From assembly GCA_002435875.1 (NCBI GenBank), contig DIVN01000237.1, positions 1 through 8,439 of the forward strand: 8,439 nt of DNA. The letters are read 5' to 3'. This document shows positions 1-6,270 of this stretch, one piece after another; the stretch's first letter is position 1, and each line of letters opens with the position of its first letter. A program made the translations under genes and the position numbers. Under the pieces are notes generated by a model. It saw nothing but the letters and a program-made list of their open reading frames with translations. It was not told the DNA's origin and did not search any database. This stretch comes from Anaerolineales bacterium UBA6131. Lineage in GTDB: Bacteria > Chloroflexota > Anaerolineae > UBA2200.

Positions 1-1
1 G

Positions 2-241
2 GCTGTCGATCGAGCGAAACCCGTTGCCGTCGATCTTATTGCCAAAGCGCGTGAGGCGATGCCGGCACAACCCCCTACACCCAAGACCCGCGAGCATCAT
101 CGAGTGACCGTACGAGGCCTTCGCTTTCTGACGCGCAAGGTCGCTACATGCCCAGCGTGCGGTGCGAAGAACCGTCGCGATGCAACAACCTGCAGTGCCT
201 GCGGTCAAGCGCTGACAAGGGGCGATCCGGAGAATACTTGA
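2..241 (+). CDS. C-terminal part of a zinc-ribbon protein (5' truncated)
   Basis: The reading frame is open to the left edge, so this is the last 79 codons of a longer gene. An ATG at 59 would give a 60-residue protein, but the codons before it (reading AVDRAKPVAVDLIAKAREA) look like ordinary coding sequence with no stop and no Shine-Dalgarno, so I prefer a continuing gene. Near the end lie two knuckles, CPAC and CSAC, separated by ten residues (CxxC-x10-CxxC), the signature of a small zinc ribbon. The segment before them is basic and proline-rich, like a linker. Such ribbons sit at the ends of many unrelated bacterial proteins, so function cannot be named. The gene lies 51 bp upstream of trpD on the same strand and may share its transcript. 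Confidence 0.6.
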   Translation, partial: AVDRAKPVAVDLIAKAREAMPAQPPTPKTREHHRVTVRGLRFLTRKVATCPACGAKNRRDATTCSACGQALTRGDPENT

Positions 242-292
242 GTGCCCGGATGGTAGAGTCACCGCCAGTCCAGGCCTAGAAGCGAGTGCAAA

Positions 293-1327
293 GTGATCAG
301 ATTGACAGAGGCGGTCAGACGTCTGGTGAATAGTGAGCCTCTCGACAGAGGACAGGCTGAAGAGGGCATGTCTGCCATGATCGAAGGAGATGCGACGCCA
401 ACCCTCATGGCCGGATTCTTGACGGCACTGCGCATGAAGGGCGAAACGGTCGAGGAACTAATCGGGTGTGCGCTGGCAGTGCGGCGGGGCATCACGCCAG
501 TGAGACCCCGACGCGAGGATCTGGTGGACATCTGTGGCACTGGCAATGACCGTGCCGGAACGTTCAATATCTCTACAACGGCTGCTCTTGTGGCAGCTGG
601 CGCAGGCTTGGCGATCGCCAAGCATGGCAATCGCTCCGTATCGAGCCAATGCGGCAGCGCCGACTTGCTTGAGCGCATGGGCGTGAACCTGAACCTGACG
701 CCAAAGCAAATGGCCGACTGCATTGATGAGGTGGGCATCGGTTTCTTGTTTGCGCCGTTGCTGCACCCGGGCCTGGAGCCGGCACTCAACGTCGCACGTG
801 AGTTGGGCATCCGCACCGTGCTCAACGTACTTGACCCCTTGATCAACCCCGCAGGCGCCTCGGCACAGGTTCTTGGGGTCTACGCAAGCTCGCTGACTGA
901 ACCGGTGGCCTACACCCAACGGGTACTTGGGCTTGAGCGCGCTCTCGATGTCTATGGCGCGGATGGCATGGACGAGCTCTCGACGACCGGGGTCAACAAG
1001 GTCAGCCGCCTGGACGAAGATGGCATGGTGTCGACTTTCCTCCTCGACCCATCGGATCTGGGTTTGCCCCGGGCGCGGCTGGCCGACATGGCAGGGGGCA
1101 TTCCCGAGCTAAACGTGCGTCTGACACGCGAGATTCTGGACGGCGTGAAGGGCCCGCGACGGGACATCGTAGCGTTGAATGCAGGTGCCACGCTGCTGGT
1201 GGGCCGTATTGCCCACAGTCTGCGCGAGGGTATAGCGCGCGCGGAGGAGGCAATTGACTCGGGTGCAGCAGCAGGCAAGCTGGAGCAGCTCATCGCCTTC
1301 ACCCAAAGGGTCAAGGGCGGAGGGTGA
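293..1327 (+). CDS. trpD: Anthranilate phosphoribosyltransferase TrpD
   Basis: Transfers the phosphoribosyl group of PRPP to anthranilate, the second step of the tryptophan branch, in the cytoplasm. The 344 residues match the usual family length. An N-terminal helical domain (about 1-70) is followed by the nucleoside phosphorylase-like alpha/beta domain. Visible motifs are the PRPP loop GTGND (82-86) and following NIST (92-95), the family hallmark KHGNRSVSS (110-118), GSADLLE (121-127), an arginine at 169 in the position expected to contact anthranilate, and the metal-binding DE pair (D227, E228). The start is GTG with only a weak purine-rich stretch upstream. Oddities: GTGND replaces the common GTGGD, HPGL replaces HPAM (158-161), and LDPL replaces LGPL (180-183). 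No other trp gene is visible, so the gene is isolated from a trp operon here. A diverged paralogue with another aromatic acceptor is a less likely alternative. Confidence 0.88.
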   Translation: MIRLTEAVRRLVNSEPLDRGQAEEGMSAMIEGDATPTLMAGFLTALRMKGETVEELIGCALAVRRGITPVRPRREDLVDICGTGNDRAGTFNISTTAALVAAGAGLAIAKHGNRSVSSQCGSADLLERMGVNLNLTPKQMADCIDEVGIGFLFAPLLHPGLEPALNVARELGIRTVLNVLDPLINPAGASAQVLGVYASSLTEPVAYTQRVLGLERALDVYGADGMDELSTTGVNKVSRLDEDGMVSTFLLDPSDLGLPRARLADMAGGIPELNVRLTREILDGVKGPRRDIVALNAGATLLVGRIAHSLREGIARAEEAIDSGAAAGKLEQLIAFTQRVKGGG

Positions 1328-1817
1328 AACGAACAGGCTAGCCTGCTGTGGTTTGATACTGCTGTGTCTGGTGGCGTGTCGCCAGCCTATGCCAGACTTG
1401 GGTTGGCGGGCGCTGCAGCCGGGTATGGAGCAGCGACTAGAGGTGGGCGCAGGCCCTCACGGTCAGGACGTCTTGGCATTGCTCTACACGATGTCGCCTG
1501 GCGGCACCTATGCCATCGAGAGAGAACTGAGCGCGGGCGAACTGAACGGCCCCGTGGAGTTGCCGCTGTGGGGAAAAGCTACTCGAGTCCTGCACCTTGC
1601 TGCAGTGATCGTAGACGAGCGGGGTGTTGAGCACGAGTGCGCACTTACGCTGGTTCCAGACGACTGGCGCGATCTGACGATGCGTTTTCCGTCCGGACCG
1701 GCATCCTGGGCGGCTGTGCGCTCCATTCGCCTTGAGGACCGCACGGGCTTGTTGGGCGGGCAGGGGCCCGCCAGTGTCAAGATCGCAGGTCTGCCGCTTG
1801 CCGCAGGAGGCTCTTAG
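1263..1817 (+). CDS. Putative secreted lipoprotein of unknown function, start uncertain
   Basis: I do not recognise the family. About 13 residues of hydrophobic sequence (ACCGLILLCLVAC) end in a lipobox-like LVAC whose cysteine codon is at 1377-1379, so the mature protein would be a membrane-anchored lipoprotein of about 145 residues. The mature part is rich in alternating hydrophobic strands. Its last third (WAAVRSIRLEDRTG, then VKIAGLPL) resembles the edge strands of a jelly-roll or carbohydrate-binding fold; this is only a visual impression. The start is a problem: in-frame candidates are TTG 1254 and GTG 1263, both inside trpD and both giving an unusually long n-region. A GTG at 1324 that overlaps the trpD stop (GTGA) would give an ideal signal peptide, but it is one frame off. 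The gene follows trpD directly and is probably cotranscribed. It ends 16 bp from the stop of the opposing penicillin-binding protein gene. Confidence 0.6.
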   Translation: MQQQASWSSSSPSPKGSRAEGETNRLACCGLILLCLVACRQPMPDLGWRALQPGMEQRLEVGAGPHGQDVLALLYTMSPGGTYAIERELSAGELNGPVELPLWGKATRVLHLAAVIVDERGVEHECALTLVPDDWRDLTMRFPSGPASWAAVRSIRLEDRTGLLGGQGPASVKIAGLPLAAGGS

Positions 1818-1830
1818 GTCAAGCCGCCTG
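1804..1830. terminator. Possible bidirectional terminator hairpin between convergent genes
   Basis: CAGGAGGCT (1804-1812) can pair with AGCCGCCTG (1822-1830), giving eight base pairs with one internal mismatch and a 9-nt loop. It lies across the stop codon of the plus-strand lipoprotein gene and just before the stop of the minus-strand penicillin-binding protein gene. There is no clear T-run on either side, so intrinsic termination would be weak. The position is what supports the call. Confidence 0.35.
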
Positions 1831-1833
1831 AGG

Positions 1834-4404
1834 CTACGATGGCAAGACGGTGATCTCGACGACTGCACTGCTCCACGTGTTTTCTGAAGGATCCTGGGCC
1901 TGCGCCTGAAACTGATGCCCTCCCGCTTGCAGCGTCCAGTAGTATTCGTATGGCCCCTCGTCGAACTCTCGTATCTCTTCCCCGTCGATGTAGATTCTCA
2001 CCTGTGTTCTAGCGGGCAGGTTGTGGAGCATGGCTCTGACAGCGATACGCTGAGAGTCAGCGGGCAATCCGGTGGATATGCGGTAGACTGCCCCGTTCTC
2101 GGGTTCTGTCAGCGTTATGTGGGGAACAGCGGTTCCGATTGCGTCGGATGCTTCGGTCTCAATGAGGTACAACGGCCCGCTAGCCCTCCTGTTCTGTTGC
2201 TCTATCCATTGGCTGGCAGTTTCGGGCAGGACCCAGCCCAGCTCAAGGCGCCTCTTTTCTACTGGCGTGCTCCCATCAGCAAGTGTCCCCGTCTCGGCAT
2301 TGACGTGCACCATGAGGTGCATGTTGCACACGGCGGTGGGCTGCCTTCCGCTGGGAAAGGACTCACGCCGCAGGTGTGGACATAGCTCACTGGGCAGCAA
2401 GCCCGAATCGGCGCAGATCGTGACGCCCGTCCAGTCTGGCGGCGCTGCAAAGGCCAGTTCTGGTCGGCCCTTAAGCGCCTCGTCCATCACATGATGCCAG
2501 ATCGGCGCCGCGCCGCTGATGCCCGATACGTTGAGCATTGGCGAGTTGTCGGCATTGCCGACCCAGACCCCCGTGACAAGGTCAGGCGTGTAGCCAACCG
2601 CCCAATTGTCGCGCCAGTCCGTGGTTGTTCCCGTCTTGACTGCTGCCGGTCGCGTCAGAGCCAGGATGCTGCCCTCGCCGAATGCCGCAATGCGAGCGCT
2701 GTCGTCTGACAGAACGTCGTTGATCCAGTAGGCAACATCGTCGCTCAGCACGCGCCGGTCTGGCCTGACTTCCGGCTCCCAGATAGCCTTGCCAGTGGAA
2801 TCTTCGATCCGCATGATAGCTTGCGTCGGCACGGCCAAGCCGTTCCTGGCAAAGGCCGCATAGGCCGCGGTCAGCTCGAGCAGTCGAACCTCGCCGCCGC
2901 CGAGTGTAAGGGCCAGTCCGTAACGCTCCGGATCGCGCAAGGTGGTCATCCCCAGGTCTTGCGCTAGTGCAACGAGCCCCTCTACGCCCACGTACTGCAA
3001 GACCTGTACGGCGACAACGTTGAGGGACGAGCCAAGCGCCTCGCGCAAGAGAACCGGACCGCGAAACTGGCCGTCATAGTTCACCGGCGCATAGGCATCG
3101 CCCTCGCGGGTAGTAAACGACATGGGTACGTCCAGCATCATCGTGGCTGGACTAAGCCCCTTGCTGAAGGCCGCCGCGTAAGTCAGGGGCTTGATCGCAG
3201 AGCCAGGCTGCCGTGGCATGAGCGCGACATTCACAGCGCCATCGATCGCGGGATCGAAATAGTCGGCGCTCCCCGACATGACCAGGATATCACCGTTGGC
3301 AGGATCCAGCATCACAACTGCTGCATTGCTGGCATTGTGTGATGGCCCGCCATCCATCGGATGCTGCAATCGCTCCAACTGGAGACGGACCAGCTCCTGA
3401 GCGCGATCTTGCAGGTCGATATCTAGGGTGGTGTGGACACGCAGGCCATCGCGGTAGAGGGCCTGATCACCGTACTCGCGACGCAGGATGTCCCAGACGT
3501 ACATCACAAAATGCGGTGCCCGAATGGGGAAGGGCAGTGGCGCCAGTGCGAGCTCCTCAGTCGCAGCGAGCTCAGCGTCTGCAGCTGAAATGTAGCCTGC
3601 CTTGACCATCAGATCGAGTACCACACGCTGTCGCCCTTGGGCTGCGCCTGGATCTACCAGGGGGTTGTAGAGCGATGGTCCTTGCGGCAGGCCCGCGAGC
3701 AAGGCACACTCGGCAAGGTCCAATTCCTGTACTGGCTTGCCAAAGTAGGTTCGAGCGGCAGCCTGCACACCAATAGCCATACTGCCATAGTCCGTCTGGT
3801 TGAGGTATAGCTCCAGGATGCGCTCTTTGCTGAAAGTTCGCGCCAGGCGGAAAGCGAGCACCGACTCGCGTAGCTTGCGCCAAAGCGTGCGCTCCGCGCG
3901 CTCCGCAGGGGTGAGCAGCAGATTGCGTGCAAGCTGCTGCGTAATCGTGCTTCCGCCGGAGATTACTTCCCCGCCGCGCACGTTGATCCACAGAGCGCGC
4001 ACGATGGCCCAGGCGTCAACGCCCGGGTTGCTGTAGAAGCGCGAATCTTCCGTGGCGATGGTCGCCTGTTGCAGAGCGACTGGAATCGTATCAAGTGGCA
4101 GGGGGTCGTGCCGTCCAACGCGAGGATCTGATATCTCGTACAGCAGGCGTCCCCGTCGATCGTAGATGATGGTGCTCGGATAGATCACCCCCTTGACCGC
4201 ACCCTCCACGCCGGGGAGATCCGCCAACAAAAAGGCGATCAGTGCGATGCCAACACCGGCCAGTACGGCGCTCAGCACCAGTGCATGTTTCCAGGCTTTG
4301 CGTGAGATGTGCACAGAGCTCCTATCAGCTGTCTGCCACCCCAAAGCGGGCACGGCGCGCGGCGATCCGAAGTAAGGCATGTCCTCTGCGGCATCGACGC
4401 CCAC
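1834..4404 (-). CDS. Bifunctional class A penicillin-binding protein (transglycosylase/transpeptidase)
   Basis: Polymerises lipid II into glycan strands and cross-links the peptides on the outer face of the cytoplasmic membrane. Of 856 residues, about 38-61 form the membrane anchor. The GT51 transglycosylase domain follows, with catalytic E119 in TEDSRFYSNPGVD, GGSTITQQLARN (150-161) and the second glutamate region KERILELYLN (193-202). The transpeptidase domain has all three motifs: SAIK (S402, K405), SLN (460-462) and KTGT (590-593). After it comes a linker with three cysteines (C664, C675, C693), common in PBP1A/1C-like proteins. The tail (about 760-856) reads as an Ig-like sandwich resembling the penicillin-binding protein C-terminal domain of PbpC proteins. 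The start is a GTG 18 bp after the protease gene; an ATG at 4380 (residue 9) is an alternative. It is the last gene of a probable three-gene envelope operon. The 1A versus 1C subclass is undecided. Confidence 0.95.
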   Translation of the reverse strand: MGVDAAEDMPYFGSPRAVPALGWQTADRSSVHISRKAWKHALVLSAVLAGVGIALIAFLLADLPGVEGAVKGVIYPSTIIYDRRGRLLYEISDPRVGRHDPLPLDTIPVALQQATIATEDSRFYSNPGVDAWAIVRALWINVRGGEVISGGSTITQQLARNLLLTPAERAERTLWRKLRESVLAFRLARTFSKERILELYLNQTDYGSMAIGVQAAARTYFGKPVQELDLAECALLAGLPQGPSLYNPLVDPGAAQGRQRVVLDLMVKAGYISAADAELAATEELALAPLPFPIRAPHFVMYVWDILRREYGDQALYRDGLRVHTTLDIDLQDRAQELVRLQLERLQHPMDGGPSHNASNAAVVMLDPANGDILVMSGSADYFDPAIDGAVNVALMPRQPGSAIKPLTYAAAFSKGLSPATMMLDVPMSFTTREGDAYAPVNYDGQFRGPVLLREALGSSLNVVAVQVLQYVGVEGLVALAQDLGMTTLRDPERYGLALTLGGGEVRLLELTAAYAAFARNGLAVPTQAIMRIEDSTGKAIWEPEVRPDRRVLSDDVAYWINDVLSDDSARIAAFGEGSILALTRPAAVKTGTTTDWRDNWAVGYTPDLVTGVWVGNADNSPMLNVSGISGAAPIWHHVMDEALKGRPELAFAAPPDWTGVTICADSGLLPSELCPHLRRESFPSGRQPTAVCNMHLMVHVNAETGTLADGSTPVEKRRLELGWVLPETASQWIEQQNRRASGPLYLIETEASDAIGTAVPHITLTEPENGAVYRISTGLPADSQRIAVRAMLHNLPARTQVRIYIDGEEIREFDEGPYEYYWTLQAGGHQFQAQAQDPSENTWSSAVVEITVLPS

Positions 4405-4422
4405 AGACCGCGCGAGGTTCCG

Positions 4423-5160
4423 TCATCCGGCTGAGGACGCCAGGGCATAGGATGCCAACAGGCCGAGGACGTTGATTGCGCTGTGTGCGGCGATTGCGGG
4501 CCAGATGGAGCCCGTGGCCTCAAAGAGCAGAGCAAAAAGCAGGCCTAACAGGAAGATGGGTGGCCAGGAGGTGGGCAATACGTGCGCTACAGCGAACAGG
4601 GACGAGCTCAGAACCAACCCGCAACCATGCCCAAGTCGGGCACGCAGTCCTGCATGTAGATAGCCACGGAAGAAGACCTCCTCAGCGATGGGGGCAAACA
4701 CGCCTCCAGCCAGCAGTGCTGCAAACAACCCAACCAGGCCACCGCCAAAGAGCGGCAGCACCTGCGGTTGCATCTCAAGGCCCCACAGCGCCAGCAGCGC
4801 AGCCCAGAATGCATTGAAACACATCGATATCATCAATGTCAGGCATCCGAGGCCCACGGCCCGCCAGGAATCCGGTGGACGAAAGCCCAGGCTACTCCAG
4901 CTAAGCCTGTACTTGCACGGGCCAAGCCACCACACTGGTAGAAGGAGGGCCAGTTCTGCGGCCATCACCAGAGAGCCCATCACGCTCGCAGGCAGGTTTC
5001 TGCCCGGTGCAAGCTGACCGATGCTGGCGACCAGGGTGGCGGCGCCCAACATCACCGCTGCTCCGAACGCCATTGCCAGGGCCATCTCCTTCAGTGACCA
5101 GGGCACTGACTCATGTGCAACACGCTTCGTCTTTGGGCAACAATCGTATGGTTCGGACAT
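4423..5160 (-). CDS. CPBP family (CAAX/Rce1-like) intramembrane metalloprotease
   Basis: A multi-pass membrane protein of 245 residues with the core motifs of the CPBP/Abi family: EEVFFRG (E160, E161, R165), a second motif with F189 and H193 (FAVAH), and HSAIN with H226. In Rce1-type enzymes the glutamates and histidines form the metal-dependent active site that cleaves peptides within the membrane. Bacterial members are linked to bacteriocin immunity, protein sorting or unknown roles, and the substrate here cannot be told. About six to eight hydrophobic stretches are visible, for example residues 27-50, 58-79, 101-127, 135-158, 180-195 and 201-216. I chose the ATG at 5160 because AAAGGAG ends three bases before it; a GTG at 5190 would add ten residues but has no clear ribosome site. 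It lies 96 bp downstream of the DUF218 gene and 18 bp upstream of the penicillin-binding protein gene, so an envelope-related role is inferred. Confidence 0.88.
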   Translation of the reverse strand: MSEPYDCCPKTKRVAHESVPWSLKEMALAMAFGAAVMLGAATLVASIGQLAPGRNLPASVMGSLVMAAELALLLPVWWLGPCKYRLSWSSLGFRPPDSWRAVGLGCLTLMISMCFNAFWAALLALWGLEMQPQVLPLFGGGLVGLFAALLAGGVFAPIAEEVFFRGYLHAGLRARLGHGCGLVLSSSLFAVAHVLPTSWPPIFLLGLLFALLFEATGSIWPAIAAHSAINVLGLLASYALASSAG

Positions 5161-5193
5161 GGGCTCCTTTACTTGTTGCTTTGCACTCACAAT

Positions 5194-5251
5194 CCCAGAC
5201 CCTTGCGGATTCTGGGTAACCGCTCGGGTTGGCTGGGCATCAGTCTGCCCA
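5194..5251 (-). other. Two small hairpins in the spacer between the DUF218 and CPBP genes
   Basis: Within the 96-bp spacer two inverted repeats are visible. TGGGC (5234-5238) pairs with GCCCA (5247-5251), with an 8-nt loop, just after the DUF218 stop codon. CCCAGA (5194-5199) pairs with TCTGGG (5211-5216), with an 11-nt loop, just ahead of the CPBP start region. Neither is followed by a T-run, so they are more likely to attenuate or stabilise the transcript than to terminate it fully. Confidence 0.3.
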
Positions 5252-5256
5252 ATATG

Positions 5257-5811
5257 CTATGCCCATCCCAAGGCGCGGCTCAGCAGCAGTGCGCCCACCT
5301 CGTAGCATAGGATGGTGGTGCGCGAGTGCGTCTGCAGCCACTTGTAGCCATGGGCAGGCTCTCCCTGCGCGAATGCGGACAGCCAGTAAAAGTCGTGCCA
5401 GCCATTCTTGCGTGCGGTTGCCACCGCCCGACGCGTGTACAGGTCCAGCGTAACCAGGGTCGGCTGCCTGCAGCTCCTTTGCTGGGCGATCGCCCATGAC
5501 TGGCGGAGGTTCTGCAGAGTCGTCAGCGAGCGCTCTTCTTCGATGATATGGTTGCGTGGAACGCCCAATCGCACAGCATAGTCGGCCATGACCTTCGCGT
5601 TGGTAATGCCGAGGCCCTGGTTGTCTCCCGTCGACATAATGACGCACGCCGAGGGGAAGCGTCGCCACCACTCGGCAGCCAGCTCGATTTGCGCACGGGT
5701 GGGACGGGTCGGCACGGTTCGACTGACCAGCGCATACGAAGGAATGACAAAGCAGTCCGGATTGGGCGGCGGGTTATCTGGGATGCACCACATCCTTGCC
5801 AGGCTTTTCAC
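5257..5811 (-). CDS. YdcF/SanA/ElyC-type DUF218 domain protein
   Basis: The protein has the alpha/beta pattern of the DUF218 family. It has a first strand (CFVIPSYAL, starting about residue 20 from this start), a strand and loop reading IMSTGDNQG where relatives have a Gly-rich SGG turn, a helix, then GVPRNHIIEEE and the hallmark SLTTLQN (family consensus S-x-N-T-x-E-N). Members such as SanA and ElyC act in the envelope; ElyC affects peptidoglycan assembly and the undecaprenyl carrier in E. coli, while YdcF binds S-adenosylmethionine. The enzymatic reaction is not settled. I chose the GTG at 5811 because GGAG sits eight bases upstream; GTG 5847 and ATG 5835 would add 12 or 8 residues. There is no obvious N-terminal membrane helix, unlike SanA and ElyC. 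It is the first gene of the leftward block with the membrane protease and penicillin-binding protein, which fits an envelope role. Confidence 0.8.
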   Translation of the reverse strand: MKSLARMWCIPDNPPPNPDCFVIPSYALVSRTVPTRPTRAQIELAAEWWRRFPSACVIMSTGDNQGLGITNAKVMADYAVRLGVPRNHIIEEERSLTTLQNLRQSWAIAQQRSCRQPTLVTLDLYTRRAVATARKNGWHDFYWLSAFAQGEPAHGYKWLQTHSRTTILCYEVGALLLSRALGWA

Positions 5812-5914
5812 TGCTCGCGCTCCTGTCCATGCCATTTTACTGCGCACCTACGCCGCGAGACAAGTGCGACGGAGGTCGACCGGGCAACAGGACGCTGATC
5901 AGAACAGGGCGCCA

Positions 5915-5943
5915 ATTATACAATTCGCGGTTGACTATCGCCT
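5915..5943 (-). promoter_or_regulatory. Probable leftward promoter of the DUF218-CPBP-PBP block
   Basis: On the minus strand a perfect -10 hexamer TATAAT lies at 5920-5915. At 17-nt spacing the -35 position (5943-5938) reads AGGCGA, a poor match, so an activator or a relaxed -35 would be needed. The predicted transcript start, near 5908, is about 60-100 nt upstream of the DUF218 start. The -10 is an exact inverted copy of the one in the rightward promoter. Confidence 0.45.
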
Positions 5944-5959
5944 TGGCTGAGTGTATAAT
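5931..5959 (+). promoter_or_regulatory. Strong sigma-70/SigA-type promoter reading rightward
   Basis: TTGACT (5931-5936) and TATAAT (5954-5959) are separated by exactly 17 nt, matching the housekeeping consensus at 11 of 12 positions. Transcription should start near 5966, about 300 nt before the cytidylate-kinase-like gene, the first gene downstream on this strand. Confidence 0.75.
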
Positions 5960-5965
5960 GGTAGT

Positions 5966-6257
5966 GTAGATAGGCTCAACTTCACCGTAGGCTCTTCGCA
6001 CTCTCTCGACACCGCAGACGGCGTACCACCCCGGGTCCGCGTGTTTGCGTTGGCAACAGGCCCTCCCAGGACCGCTCGTGAGCCTGAGCGATTCTGGCAC
6101 ACTGTCGTTGTCTGTTGATCAGATCCATTTCCCCTGTCATGGAGGTCAGACCACCGCACTGAGCCTTGGCCACTGACACAACTCATCGCTTGTCCCTCGG
6201 ATGCGCGTGCGGGCGTGTGGGGGGCATGTGCGCTGACACTCAATCAACATTGTAGTT
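5966..6257 (+). other. Long leader / gene-free stretch ahead of the cytidylate-kinase-like gene
   Basis: This stretch of about 290 nt holds no recognisable gene, tRNA or riboswitch. It begins with a direct repeat TAGGCTC at 5971-5977 and 5988-5994. AGGCTCA (5972-5978) can pair with TGAGCCT at either 6079-6085 or 6160-6166, so two alternative long-range folds exist. A small local hairpin CGCTC/GAGCG lies at 6073-6077 and 6086-6090. A 32-codon frame from GTG 6078 to a TGA at 6174-6176 (AGGA upstream at 6-nt spacing) is possible, but nothing else supports it as a gene. I see no second promoter closer to the coding start, so the whole stretch is probably untranslated leader. Confidence 0.4.
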
Positions 6258-6265
6258 GGAGGGGG
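6258..6265 (+). promoter_or_regulatory. Ribosome binding site that fixes the start of the cytidylate-kinase-like gene
   Basis: GGAGGGGG ends five bases before ATG 6271. An in-frame TTG at 6256 overlaps this site and is therefore not a credible start. Confidence 0.75.
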
Positions 6266-6270
6266 ATAGG

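Noticed and set aside
606..623. An 18-bp perfect palindrome containing GCGATCGC, with another GCGATCGC inside a 14-bp palindrome at 5483-5496 (the HIP1 octamer of cyanobacteria).
   Set aside because: Both lie inside coding sequence and encode Ala-Ile-Ala. Two copies in 8.4 kb is only a mild excess, and nothing else points to cyanobacteria.
259..846. Long minus-strand open frames antisense to trpD, and similar ones antisense to the PBP, protease and kinase genes.
   Set aside because: They are shadows of high-GC coding sequence: the opposite strand has clear family motifs and these have none.
6139..6162. A 7-codon ATG frame in the same leader that could be a leader peptide.
   Set aside because: There is no ribosome binding site and no run of regulatory codons.
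6078..6176. A 32-codon GTG-started frame in the leader of the kinase-like gene, with AGGA upstream.
   Set aside because: The ribosome site is weak, the composition is not distinctive and no family is recognisable. It is kept only as a note within the leader entry.
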